From the NCBI GenBank assembly GCA_902531765.1, contig CACAFC010000007.1, positions 1-55,420 on the forward strand: DNA of 55,420 bases, read 5' to 3'. This DNA is from an uncultured Pelagibacteraceae bacterium (GTDB lineage: Bacteria > Pseudomonadota > Alphaproteobacteria > Pelagibacterales > Pelagibacteraceae). A program made the translations under genes and the position numbers. This document shows positions 29,813 through 38,704 of this stretch, piece by piece. Within the stretch, counting starts at the first letter, position 1, and every line of letters begins with the position of its first letter. The notes below the pieces were generated by a model. The model saw nothing but the letters and a program-made list of their open reading frames with translations, did not search any database and was not told where the DNA came from.

Positions 29813-31639
29813 ATGAGTAAAGATATTAGAAACATCACTATAATCGCACACGTTGATCACGGAAAAACTACCTTAATTGATAATCTGATGAAACAAAGTG
29901 GCTCATTTAGGGAAAATGAAGTTGTTGACGAGAGATTAATGGATTCAGGTGAACTCGAGAAAGAAAGAGGGATAACAATTTTAGCAAAACCTGCATCTAT
30001 TAATTGGAAAAATTCAAGAGTAAATATTATTGATACACCAGGTCACCGCGATTTCGCAGCAGAAGTTGAGAGAGTTTTAAGCATGGCGGATGGTGCATTA
30101 CTTTTGATTGACTCTGCCGAAGGTGTTATGCCTCAAACAAAATTTGTATTATCTAAAGCTCTAAAACAAGGTTTAAAACCAATCGTAATAATCAATAAAT
30201 TGGACAAATCAGATCAAAGAGCTAACGAAGTTTTAGATGAAACTTTTGATTTATTTGTAAGTTTAGACGCAAATGAGGAACAATTGGACTTTCCTGTTTT
30301 ATATGCAAGTGGGAGATCTGGTTGGGCTGATAAAGAAATTGATGGTCCTAGGGAGAATTTAAATCCTTTATTAGATCAAATTATTGAACATGTAAAACCG
30401 GCTGAATTCGATAAAACAAAACCCTTTGCAATGTTGTCTACTCTTCTTTATGCAGACAATTTTTTAGGGAGAAGCTTAGTTGGAAGAATTGCTCAAGGAA
30501 CTGCAAAAGCTAATCAATCTATCAAGGCAATAAATCTTAAAGGTGAAAAAGTAGATGAAGGAAGACTTACTAAAATTTTTAGATATGAGGGTACAAAAAA
30601 AGTACCAATCGAAATCGGTGAGGCTGGAGATATTGTGGTTGTTGCTGGTTTAGAAAAAGCAAATGTTGCAGACACAATTTGTGATCTTGAGGTAAATGAT
30701 CCAATTAAAGCTACTCCAATCGATCCACCAACAATGTCCATTACCATTACTGTAAACACGTCTCCTCTTGCAGGAACTGAAGGTAAAAAACTTACAAGCA
30801 CTCAAATAAGGGATAGGTTGCTTCAAGAAGCGCAGAATAATGTTGGAATTACTTTTGCAGAAAATGAGGGTAACGACTCTTTTGTTGTAAGTGGTCGAGG
30901 TGAATTAATGTTAGAAATTTTACTCACTCAAATGAGAAGAGAGGGTTTTGAAATGACTGTTAGTCCCCCAAAAGTTCTCTATAAAAAAGATGAAAATGGT
31001 AAAAAACTTGAGCCAATTGAGGAAATAACTATGGATCTAGACGAGGAACATTCATCAAAGATTATAGACTCAATGAATAGAAGAAAAGGTAAATTAATAG
31101 AGTTAAAAGATACTGGTAAAAATAAAAAAAGATTAATCTTTCATGCGCCAACAAGAGGTTTAATGGGATACACAAGTCGTTTTTTGACACTTACAAAAGG
31201 TAATGGTGTAATTAACAGAATTTTTCAGGAGTACGGACCATTTGAGGGTGAAATGGAAGGTAGAAGAAATGGTGCACTTATTTCAATGGAACAAGGAAAA
31301 GCAGTTGCATTTGCAATATTTAATTTACAGGCTAGAGGCGAGATGTTTGTAACTCATAATGATCCAGTTTATCCAGGTATGATTGTAGGATTATCTCCTA
31401 AACCAGGCGATATGATTATTAATGTTATGAAGAGTAAAAAATTAACTAATATGAGAACACAAGGTACAGATGAAAATGTTGTTCTAACACCCGTAAGAAA
31501 AATGTCCATTGCAGAACAATTGAGCATGCTAAATACTGATGAGGCTTTAGAAATTACTCCGGACTCTTGTAGATTAAGAAAAGCAATTCTTGATCCGCAT
31601 GAAAGAAAGAGAAGTGAAAAATCAGGCGCCGCAGCCTAA
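29813..31639 (+). CDS. typA: Translational GTPase TypA/BipA
   Basis: Ribosome-associated GTPase of the EF-G class linked to 50S assembly and stress growth. G1 AHVDHGKTTL, G2 region ERGITILAKPASI, G3 DTPGHRDF, G4 NKLDKSD, then domain II, and the TypA-specific C-terminal domain with EYGPFEGEMEGRRNGALIS. 608 aa is standard. Its TAA overlaps the convergent YczE-like gene stop within CTAA (31636-31639). Confidence 0.97.
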   Translation: MSKDIRNITIIAHVDHGKTTLIDNLMKQSGSFRENEVVDERLMDSGELEKERGITILAKPASINWKNSRVNIIDTPGHRDFAAEVERVLSMADGALLLIDSAEGVMPQTKFVLSKALKQGLKPIVIINKLDKSDQRANEVLDETFDLFVSLDANEEQLDFPVLYASGRSGWADKEIDGPRENLNPLLDQIIEHVKPAEFDKTKPFAMLSTLLYADNFLGRSLVGRIAQGTAKANQSIKAINLKGEKVDEGRLTKIFRYEGTKKVPIEIGEAGDIVVVAGLEKANVADTICDLEVNDPIKATPIDPPTMSITITVNTSPLAGTEGKKLTSTQIRDRLLQEAQNNVGITFAENEGNDSFVVSGRGELMLEILLTQMRREGFEMTVSPPKVLYKKDENGKKLEPIEEITMDLDEEHSSKIIDSMNRRKGKLIELKDTGKNKKRLIFHAPTRGLMGYTSRFLTLTKGNGVINRIFQEYGPFEGEMEGRRNGALISMEQGKAVAFAIFNLQARGEMFVTHNDPVYPGMIVGLSPKPGDMIINVMKSKKLTNMRTQGTDENVVLTPVRKMSIAEQLSMLNTDEALEITPDSCRLRKAILDPHERKRSEKSGAAA

Positions 31640-32283
31640 TCGAAAATTTTATCAACTAAATACAGGCCTAAAGCAACACAAGGACCAATTCCAAAAGCAA
31701 ATAATAAGGTTCCCGCTCCCACAGTTCCACCTAAGTACCATCCAATACTTACAACCGAGATTTCTAAAAATGCCCTAACGCCTGCAACTGGTAAATTTGT
31801 TTTTTTTTGAAGACCAATCATCAAGCCATCTCTTGGTCCTGCTCCAAGATTAGATACTAAATAAATACCTCCACCAATCCCAACAGTTATTACTGAAATT
31901 ATTGCTAAAATTAATTGATATAAGTAGTTAGATGGAGTTGGAACAAATTTTATACAAAGATCAATCATCAGTGCAATAATGATTGCATTAAGTATTGTAC
32001 CCATCCCTGGTTTTTGACCAAGCGGTATCCACAAAATTAAAACTGCAACACTAATCAAAAATGTTATTGTTCCTATACTCAAATTAACATTTAAAGAGAT
32101 ACCTTGAGCTAAAACACTCCATGGGGAAGCACCAGTAAAAGATACAATTAATAACCCTTCCCCAAGACCAAATAACATCAAACCAAAACATAAAAAAAAA
32201 AATGTGGAAAATTTTGGCTTAAAATTAAAAGGCTTATCGGAACTCCAATTGACCCTTGGTATTTTCTTAATTTTTAAAAACAT
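31636..32283 (-). CDS. YczE/YitT-like integral membrane protein
   Basis: 215 aa, five TM segments, with Gly-rich repeats GLGEGLLIVSFTGASPWSVL and GIGGGIYLVSNLGAGPRDGL, two copies of a G-A-x-P-x-x family pattern seen in YczE-type proteins (COG2364-like). Function unknown, possibly transport. The N-terminal 25 residues are polar and basic. It is monocistronic between typA and the DUF6134 gene. Confidence 0.78.
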   Translation of the reverse strand: MFLKIKKIPRVNWSSDKPFNFKPKFSTFFFLCFGLMLFGLGEGLLIVSFTGASPWSVLAQGISLNVNLSIGTITFLISVAVLILWIPLGQKPGMGTILNAIIIALMIDLCIKFVPTPSNYLYQLILAIISVITVGIGGGIYLVSNLGAGPRDGLMIGLQKKTNLPVAGVRAFLEISVVSIGWYLGGTVGAGTLLFAFGIGPCVALGLYLVDKIFD

Positions 32284-32333
32284 TCTAATAAGTTATTTCT
32301 ATTGTTAATAAAGTCTATTAAACTAGTTGTTAA

Positions 32334-33014
32334 ATGAAAAAAATTATAGTCATTTTATTTCTTTTTATTTATCCAACAAATTCAATCGCTCATATTGGAC
32401 ATTACATTAAATACAATAAAATTGAGATGGAGATTTTTCGAAATGGTGAGCTTATTGGCTATAATTATTATTTTTTCAATAGAAATGGAGCAGAAACCAT
32501 TGTTACTAATCAAATTAAATTTGTAGTTAAACTTTTGGGAGCAACGGTTTTTCAAGTTGAGGGTTATAGTGAGGAAAAATATATCAAAGATCAATTAGTT
32601 TCATATAATTCTAAAACTTTACAAAACGACAAAAAAAAATTTGTAAATTTGAGATTAAATCAAAAAAATAAAAAATTCGATATTAAAGGTTCTTCATATA
32701 ATGGAGAGGCCTCAACTGAAAACGTGATTGGAAATTGGTGGAATCACAAGATTTTACAAGCGAGTTCTCAAATAAGTCCTATTTCTGGGAGTATTAAAGA
32801 ACAAGTAGTAACTTTTTTAGGTAAAGAGAAAATAGATCTTTTTGGAAAAGTTTATGATGTTGATCATTTTACATTGAAATCTAAAGATATGAGTATACCG
32901 AAAGATAAAAGATTAGATTTTGATATTTGGTACGATCGTAAAAATTTAATGATACTTAAAGTATCCTATTCAAGAATGGGTAACTGGGAATATAAATTAA
33001 AATATTTTGATTAA
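32334..33014 (+). CDS. Secreted DUF6134-like protein
   Basis: 226 aa with a clear signal peptide (MKKIIVILFLFIYPTNSIAH, cleavage near residues 19-20). The rest is beta-rich and contains EIFRNGELIGYNYYFFNRNG and FDIWYDRKNLMILKVSYSRMG, the last a typical C-terminal pattern of DUF6134 and related DUF3108-like lipid-binding barrels. Periplasmic; function unknown. One base separates its stop from the convergent flavoprotein gene. Confidence 0.7.
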   Translation: MKKIIVILFLFIYPTNSIAHIGHYIKYNKIEMEIFRNGELIGYNYYFFNRNGAETIVTNQIKFVVKLLGATVFQVEGYSEEKYIKDQLVSYNSKTLQNDKKKFVNLRLNQKNKKFDIKGSSYNGEASTENVIGNWWNHKILQASSQISPISGSIKEQVVTFLGKEKIDLFGKVYDVDHFTLKSKDMSIPKDKRLDFDIWYDRKNLMILKVSYSRMGNWEYKLKYFD

Positions 33015-33015
33015 T

Positions 33016-33987
33016 TTATCTTGAGATTTTTTTAAATAAATCTTGCGCACTTATCCATCCAGATTCTAATCTAGGTCCTACAAACCAATCAGCACAAACA
33101 CCTAATCTTTTCTTAGGATCCCAATAGCTCTTTATTTTAAATGGTCTCGAATTTGAAGAGTATCTCCAACCGTGATTAAGCACATAATAAATTTTTGTTT
33201 TTTTGATGTTTGAAAGTTTAAAAAATTTATCAATCATAATTTTTGAATTTTCTTTTTTGTTATTCTTGTTTTTATCAATTTTTTTATTTGCCCATTTAAA
33301 TGTGCTTTGAAGGGTCCATAAATCATATTTTGATTTAAACCTTTTTTTTGAGTTTTCATTTCCAGCCCAACCAAGTATTGGATCTTCAAAAAGATAGCTG
33401 CTATTTGAATTCTTAATCTTTTTTATAGCAATCATAGTAGTTATATTTGCATCCATTTTTATAGATTTACTTAAAAAAGGATTATTTATGAGTTTTTTAG
33501 ATAGCTTTTTTAATTGTGGAAAAGGGCAAGTCAAAATCAGGTTCTTAAAAGATCTCAATTTTCCATCATCAAATAACAAATACCAGAGTTTATTTTTATA
33601 ATAGATTTTTTTTAATTCGCTGTGGTAGTTACAATTAATTTTCTTTAGCAAATATTTGCTAATATCATTGTTTCCATTTTTACCAATTATTTTAAGATGT
33701 TTTTTATCCTCTTTTTTTTTTGAATTGAGAAAAACATGTTTGCCGCTCCATACCTTTAAGATTCCTTTTTTAATTAAATCTTTAGTAAATTTTTTAAATT
33801 CCCTAGTTTTTGGTGAAATATACTGAGTGCCATGATCAAAACCTGTTTTGCCTTTTATTCTTTTAAAAGATGCACGACCTCCTGGACCTCTCGCCTTGTC
33901 AAACAGGATTACTGAATTTTTTTTATTAAGAAGATTTGCAATTGTAGCTCCAGAAATACCTGAGCCAATTACGCAAAATTCACTCAT
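33016..33987 (-). CDS. Renalase-like FAD-dependent oxidoreductase
   Basis: 323 aa. The N-terminal dinucleotide-binding fold CVIGSGISGATIANLL is followed by LFDKARGPGGRASFKRI and FDHGTQYIS, a hallmark of renalase-like flavoproteins (COG3380). The C-terminus GVCADWFVGPRLESGWISAQDL has the family GDW-like FAD contact. Bacterial relatives oxidise isomeric forms of NAD(P)H; that activity is a family inference. Its start overlaps the tldE stop (ATGA). Confidence 0.86.
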   Translation of the reverse strand: MSEFCVIGSGISGATIANLLNKKNSVILFDKARGPGGRASFKRIKGKTGFDHGTQYISPKTREFKKFTKDLIKKGILKVWSGKHVFLNSKKKEDKKHLKIIGKNGNNDISKYLLKKINCNYHSELKKIYYKNKLWYLLFDDGKLRSFKNLILTCPFPQLKKLSKKLINNPFLSKSIKMDANITTMIAIKKIKNSNSSYLFEDPILGWAGNENSKKRFKSKYDLWTLQSTFKWANKKIDKNKNNKKENSKIMIDKFFKLSNIKKTKIYYVLNHGWRYSSNSRPFKIKSYWDPKKRLGVCADWFVGPRLESGWISAQDLFKKISR

Positions 33988-35300
33988 TTACCAGCAACAA
34001 CCATTCCTTCAATCATCATAGTTGGTGAATTGGTTGCATATTTGAACTCTAAATCATTTGCTAGGGTAATATTCTGAAACATATCTTTAAAATTACCTGC
34101 AATTGTAATTTCATTGATAGGATATTTAAACTCTCCATTTTCCACTAAAAACCCTGTTGCGCCTACAGAATAATCGCCAGTTACAATATTACTTCCGTGA
34201 CCTATAGTTTCTGTAATATAGAGACTTTTCGATTTTGAGTTCAATAAATCTTTTAAACTAATATTTCCATTTTCAAAATAAAGATTGCTTGTCCCTCCAC
34301 ATCTTCCATTTGATTTAAGGTCTAATTTTTTTCCATTGTAAGTATCAATCAAATAATGTTTCAAAACTCCTTGATCGACTAGTTTAAGAGTGTTGGTTTT
34401 TACCCCCTCACTATCAAAATTTCTTGAACCTAATCCTTTAAGTATATCTGGTTTATCTAAAACATTTATTTTATCAGAGAATATTTTTTGATTAACTTTA
34501 TCTTTTAAAAAAGAGGTTCCTCTTGATATCGCTGATGATGAAATAGCGCTAGCGAAAGCACCTAACATTCCCTTAGCTATTCTTTTATCAAAAATTATAG
34601 CAATTTTTTTACTTCCTATTTTTTTAGGACTTAATTTTCGAATTGTTTGATCAGCAGCTTGTTTACCTAATTTTCCCGCATCTTCTAAGTCTTTAATAAA
34701 ACATTTGCTAGAATATTCATAATCTCTTTCCATGCTTTTTTCATCTTTTGCGACTGTTACACTTGATGCTGTAAATGAAGATGTTTTGTAACCATCACAA
34801 AAACCTTCGCTGTTAGCTAAAACAAAATTAGATTTATTTTGAGTAAAACTAGACTCAGTATTAACAATTTTTTTATCGTTGGAGGCTGCAGCTTCTAATT
34901 TTTTTAGATAATCTATTTTTTGATTATTTTCTATATGAGTTTCATCATAAAGATTTAGGTCTTTAACTTCTTTTGCAAATAGATCTCTGTCCGGTAAAGA
35001 ATTAAATTCATCCTCAGGTGTATTTTTTGTAGTCTCAATACATTTTTCAATCAAAATATTTAAATTGTCATTAAGCAAATTAGAGGAAGATATTGATGAT
35101 TTTTTTTTACCAATATATGTAGTGATGCTTAGGCCTAGATCATCTGATCTATTAGACTCATCTAATTTTTTATTTCTAAAATTTACAGTTTCAGAAATCG
35201 AGTTCTTTACAATCACACTTGAGTCTGTTGCACCTAATTTCTTTGCTAAACCTAAACAATATGATGCTTTTTTTTCTAAAAATTCTTGATCTTTAACCAT
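33984..35300 (-). CDS. tldE: TldE (PmbA), TldD partner metallopeptidase subunit
   Basis: Forms a heterodimer with TldD that degrades unfolded peptides and matures some RiPPs. 438 aa, with the family regions TITTYIGKKKSSISSSNL, FDKRIAKGMLGAFASAISSSAI and the C-terminal GYSVGATGFLVENG-like segment (DYSVGATGFLVENGE). No HExxxH zinc motif, as expected of TldE. It abuts tldD, with its ATG immediately after the tldD stop. Confidence 0.94.
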   Translation of the reverse strand: MVKDQEFLEKKASYCLGLAKKLGATDSSVIVKNSISETVNFRNKKLDESNRSDDLGLSITTYIGKKKSSISSSNLLNDNLNILIEKCIETTKNTPEDEFNSLPDRDLFAKEVKDLNLYDETHIENNQKIDYLKKLEAAASNDKKIVNTESSFTQNKSNFVLANSEGFCDGYKTSSFTASSVTVAKDEKSMERDYEYSSKCFIKDLEDAGKLGKQAADQTIRKLSPKKIGSKKIAIIFDKRIAKGMLGAFASAISSSAISRGTSFLKDKVNQKIFSDKINVLDKPDILKGLGSRNFDSEGVKTNTLKLVDQGVLKHYLIDTYNGKKLDLKSNGRCGGTSNLYFENGNISLKDLLNSKSKSLYITETIGHGSNIVTGDYSVGATGFLVENGEFKYPINEITIAGNFKDMFQNITLANDLEFKYATNSPTMMIEGMVVAGK

Positions 35301-36713
35301 TTAAAGCTTCGTACCACCCACAGTCATCTTGTTTATTAATATAGATGGCTGCGCTACACCTACGGGGACACCCTGTCCAGCTTTACCACATGTTCCAATT
35401 CCAGGGTCCATCATCATATCATTGCCTACCATAGAAACTTCTTTTAAAATTGAAGGACCGTCTCCAATTAATGTTGCACCCTTAATTGGTGATCCAATTT
35501 TGCCATTAACAATTTCATAAGCTTCAGTGCAATTAAATACAAATTTTCCAGATGTAATATCAACTTGTCCACCACCAAAACTTACTGCAAAAATACCTTT
35601 GTCGACTGCCTTAATCATTTCTTCTTGGGTTTGCTTACCGCTTAGCATCATCGTATTTCTCATTCTTGGTAGAACTATATGTCTATAGTTTTCTCTTCTT
35701 CCACTACCAGTAGATCTTGTTTTCATCAAACGTGCATTGAGCCTGTCTTGCATAAAATTTTTTAAAATTCCATTTTCAATTAAAACAGTTTTTTCTGTTG
35801 GTGTTCCCTCATCGTCAATTGTAAGACTGCCTCTTCTATTATCAATGGTACCATCATCAATAATTGTAACTCCTTCACTTGCAACTTTTTGGCCCATCAG
35901 ATTATGAAATGCTGAAGTTTTCTTTCTATTGAAATCTCCTTCTAAACCATGACCAACAGCCTCATGAATTAATATTGCTGGCCACCCAGGTCCGAGTACA
36001 ACCTTCATCTCTCCTGCTGGCGCGGGTTTACTCTCTAAATTTACTGATGCTATCCTTAAAGCTTCATCACAAACACTTTTCCAATTTTCATCTTTTAAAT
36101 ATGAGTCGTAAGATTGTCTTCCACCAACACCGTATACACCTGTTTCTTTTCTGCCATCTTTCTCAACCATAACTGACACATTAAATCTTACTAAAGGACG
36201 GACATCTGACAAAGTCTCTCCACCGGATCTAATTATTTCTACAGACTTTTGCTCTCCCAAAAAATTAGCTGTAACTTGTTTAACCTTATCACCTTTAGAT
36301 CGTAAATAATCATTTACATCGTTCAATATTTTAATTTTTTCATTAAGAGATTTTTGCTCAATAGGATTAATATTGTCATAATACTTTTTATTTGATTTAG
36401 GAATTTCATGATTATAAGTACCTTTGACAGATTTTAAAGTTGACTTTAAATTTTCTGAAGATTGTTTTAAAGAGTTCTTAGAAATCTCATTAGAATGAGA
36501 ATAAGCGACCACTTCGTCGGATATAGCTCTAAAACCAAATCCTAAATCTGAATTATAACTGGAATTTTTAATTTTGTTATCGTCTAATAATATCGACTCA
36601 GATTTTGAATTTTCCAAATACAATTCGCCATCATCACATTTTTGCAAGGTGTCTGAAATAATACTTTCAGCCTCTTTTCTAGATAGGTCAGATTTTTCAA
36701 AGAAATTACTCAT
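35301..36713 (-). CDS. tldD: TldD zinc metallopeptidase subunit
   Basis: Catalytic half of TldD/E. 470 aa with the zinc site HEAVGHGLEGDF (HExxxH), followed by GDGPSILKEVSMVGNDMMMDPG and CGKAGQGVPVGVAQPS with the Cys. First gene of a tldD-tldE-flavoprotein run. The ATG at 36713 is inside an 8-bp inverted repeat (36712-36737). No RiPP precursor is obvious nearby, so general peptide turnover is likely. Confidence 0.95.
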   Translation of the reverse strand: MSNFFEKSDLSRKEAESIISDTLQKCDDGELYLENSKSESILLDDNKIKNSSYNSDLGFGFRAISDEVVAYSHSNEISKNSLKQSSENLKSTLKSVKGTYNHEIPKSNKKYYDNINPIEQKSLNEKIKILNDVNDYLRSKGDKVKQVTANFLGEQKSVEIIRSGGETLSDVRPLVRFNVSVMVEKDGRKETGVYGVGGRQSYDSYLKDENWKSVCDEALRIASVNLESKPAPAGEMKVVLGPGWPAILIHEAVGHGLEGDFNRKKTSAFHNLMGQKVASEGVTIIDDGTIDNRRGSLTIDDEGTPTEKTVLIENGILKNFMQDRLNARLMKTRSTGSGRRENYRHIVLPRMRNTMMLSGKQTQEEMIKAVDKGIFAVSFGGGQVDITSGKFVFNCTEAYEIVNGKIGSPIKGATLIGDGPSILKEVSMVGNDMMMDPGIGTCGKAGQGVPVGVAQPSILINKMTVGGTKL

Positions 36714-36737
36714 GAAACATTAAATAGATTGTTTCAT
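36712..36737. repeat. Inverted repeat ATGAAACA-N10-TGTTTCAT at the tldD start
   Basis: Perfect 8-bp arms at 36712-36719 and 36730-36737. In the minus-strand mRNA this would be a hairpin whose 3' arm carries the first bases of the tldD start codon. It could be an operator in the tldD/DCC divergent gap or a translation-control hairpin; chance is possible in AT-rich DNA. Confidence 0.4.
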
Positions 36738-36805
36738 AAAATTTTCAACTAGAGTATTTTACGCATGTACATAACTGAGACAAATTAGTAATAAATTCAC
36801 TTATT

Positions 36806-37162
36806 ATGAAAGTTTATTTTAATAATTCTTGTAAAATTTGTAAGGCAGAAATTGATCTTTATAAAAAAGAAAAAATAGATGAAATCGATTGGGTTGATAT
36901 TACAGATAATGAGTTGGCTGAAAAGGAAACTTCTAAAGACAGTAAACAACTTTTAAGAAGGCTTCATATCAAAGATGGTGAGAAAGTTTTAGGAGGTGCA
37001 GAGGCATTTTTATTATTATGGAAAAAAATGCCCAAATATAAATTTCTCTATAAATTTTTTAAATTACCAATCATCTTTAATATATTTTCAGTTGTATATG
37101 AAATAGTAGCCTTTTTTCTTTACTTAAAAAATAAAAAGCAGCTAAAAAAATCTAACTTGTGA
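36806..37162 (+). CDS. DCC-family (DUF393) thiol-disulfide oxidoreductase-like protein
   Basis: 118 aa. Begins MKVYFNNSCKICKAEIDLYKK, the thioredoxin-like CxxC of DUF393 proteins (the usual D-CC is N-SC here), followed by the WVDITD, LHIKDGEKVLGGAEAFLLLW signatures. The C-terminus is hydrophobic (about 88-110). Probably a redox-active membrane-associated small protein. Its end overlaps the convergent 97-aa membrane protein gene by 11 bp. Confidence 0.85.
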   Translation: MKVYFNNSCKICKAEIDLYKKEKIDEIDWVDITDNELAEKETSKDSKQLLRRLHIKDGEKVLGGAEAFLLLWKKMPKYKFLYKFFKLPIIFNIFSVVYEIVAFFLYLKNKKQLKKSNL

Positions 37163-37445
37163 AAAATATTAAAAATTTACTTAATAAAGACATGGAGGAT
37201 ACAAACATTACTAAGACTATTGAGTACATTAGTAATATAATTTTATTTTTTTTTCTTCTTAATCTAACAAAATCCTTATCATCCAGATCAGAAATGTCTC
37301 TCTCACCAACTACTGGATAATCATAAGTAAATCGCCACGTACTTTCGCCAAGTCTTGGGTCTAAATTATTATAATATGTAATCCACGCAATAATGTATCT
37401 GAAAACTAAATATAAAATTATTAAAAAGGCAGATCCTAAAATCAT
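37152..37445 (-). CDS. Small two-TM membrane protein, 97 aa
   Basis: Not recognised. Hydrophobic segments at about 2-20 and 69-90 flank a polar middle with NNLDPRLGESTWRFTYDYP and RDISDLDDKDFVRLRRKK. The Trp/Tyr-rich centre and balanced composition argue for a real gene rather than a shadow. It is 30 bp downstream of the Lys-rich coiled-coil gene on the same strand. Function unknown. Confidence 0.65.
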   Translation of the reverse strand: MILGSAFLIILYLVFRYIIAWITYYNNLDPRLGESTWRFTYDYPVVGERDISDLDDKDFVRLRRKKNKIILLMYSIVLVMFVSSMSLLSKFLIFFTS

Positions 37446-37475
37446 ATAAGATAATATCTAATTAAATATAAATGT

Positions 37476-38675
37476 TTAATTATTATTTTTGGCTCTTTTC
37501 CTTGCAATGAGCTGTGTTAAAGAGTCTACCATGGTGTCTGAAGCTTTAAAGATGTCTACATTTCTAAACTCATGGGAAAGATTTTTTTCAGGGTTTGTTT
37601 TATCTTCAATGACAATTCCTTCATCTGGAGAGTTATTTTTGATGTAAATTAATAATAACCACTCATCATCTGATGACTCGTCCCATTTAATAAAAACTTC
37701 TCCAGTTTCAAATCGTCTATCTATACATCGAAAAATAGACATATCTCGTGTAATGTGTCTTTTATTGAGTTGAAATACTAAACTACTTGCGCTTCTGTAA
37801 AAACTTTCAAGTGCAAATTCAACTTTTTGTCTTGCTAATGTATATTCTTTTTCTTTTTCTAATAAGGTTTCTCTGTCTTCGTCACCTTGGAGTTTAACAC
37901 CTAGCGCCTCAACTCTTTCTTTGATTTTTTGATCTCTGAGTAATCTATATTTTTCTTTAAGTTTATCAATTCTCTCTTGTAGCCCAGAATAATCTTCTCT
38001 TTTTTCTTTTAGGGAAATTTTCTCAAGTTTTTCTAGTTCTTTAACTTCTCTTATTCTGAATTTTTCAATTTGTTTATCTAATCTTAATTGTTTTAAAAAT
38101 TGTTTTTGCTTTTCTGCTTGTTCAATTCTTAAGAGTGCCTGTTCTTTTCTTAAAAATAATTTTATGTCTTTGGTTCTCTGTTTTTCTAATCTTTCCTCTT
38201 CTTTTAGTGTTTGTTCCTTCAGCTTTAATCTTAAATTTTCTTCTTCTTCTTTTTTTTTTGCTTCCTCGATTTTTTCTTTTCTCTCTCTTTCAATTTTTTC
38301 TATTTTTATTCTTCTTTTTTCATCAGTTTTTAATATCTTGTAGTTAGAAATTGTTTCTGAAATTTTGTCAAAAAAACTCTGAATGCTTTTTTCTAAACCA
38401 AAATTAAATTTAAAATTAAACTGAGGCTTAAGAGATAATTGAAATTTAACTAGTTTTAAGACTAGGCTATCTTTCTGTTTTTTTTTTATTTTTGGTTGGT
38501 AATTGACTTTTTTTGGACTTTTAGGCTTATTTTTTTTCTTTTTTTTAATTAACTTATTCTTCCTTTGTTTTTTAGAGCTTTTTCTAATTCTATTTATTTT
38601 TCTTTTAACTTTTATAGCTTTAATTTTCTTTTTAGTTTTTGTCTTTTTTTTTAATTTTTTTTGTTTTTTTTTCAT
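37476..38675 (-). CDS. Lys-rich coiled-coil protein of unknown function
   Basis: 399 aa. Residues 1-70 are almost continuous Lys/Arg (MKKKQKKLKKKTKTKKK...), residues about 115-275 form a long charged Glu/Lys/Arg coiled coil (repeats such as RIKIEKIERERKEKIEEAKKK), and residues about 280-399 look like a globular domain with Trp and acidic patches (IKWDESSDDEWLLLIYIKN). No TM or signal peptide. The basic tail could bind nucleic acid or LPS/phospholipid head groups; nothing proves either. Located just downstream of cfa (29 bp). Confidence 0.75.
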   Translation of the reverse strand: MKKKQKKLKKKTKTKKKIKAIKVKRKINRIRKSSKKQRKNKLIKKKKKNKPKSPKKVNYQPKIKKKQKDSLVLKLVKFQLSLKPQFNFKFNFGLEKSIQSFFDKISETISNYKILKTDEKRRIKIEKIERERKEKIEEAKKKEEEENLRLKLKEQTLKEEERLEKQRTKDIKLFLRKEQALLRIEQAEKQKQFLKQLRLDKQIEKFRIREVKELEKLEKISLKEKREDYSGLQERIDKLKEKYRLLRDQKIKERVEALGVKLQGDEDRETLLEKEKEYTLARQKVEFALESFYRSASSLVFQLNKRHITRDMSIFRCIDRRFETGEVFIKWDESSDDEWLLLIYIKNNSPDEGIVIEDKTNPEKNLSHEFRNVDIFKASDTMVDSLTQLIARKRAKNNN

Positions 38676-38704
38676 TTCTGAGAGGAAATGACCCTATCAA
38701 TAAT

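Noticed and set aside
36714-36805. tRNA or small RNA gene in the tldD/DCC gap
   Set aside because: No T-loop (GGTTCGAAT-like) sequence or cloverleaf; only the short inverted repeat.
38135-38691. Hydrophobic plus-strand frames opposite the Lys-rich coiled-coil gene
   Set aside because: Phe/Leu runs are simply the complement of AAA/GAA-rich codons; no start context or family.
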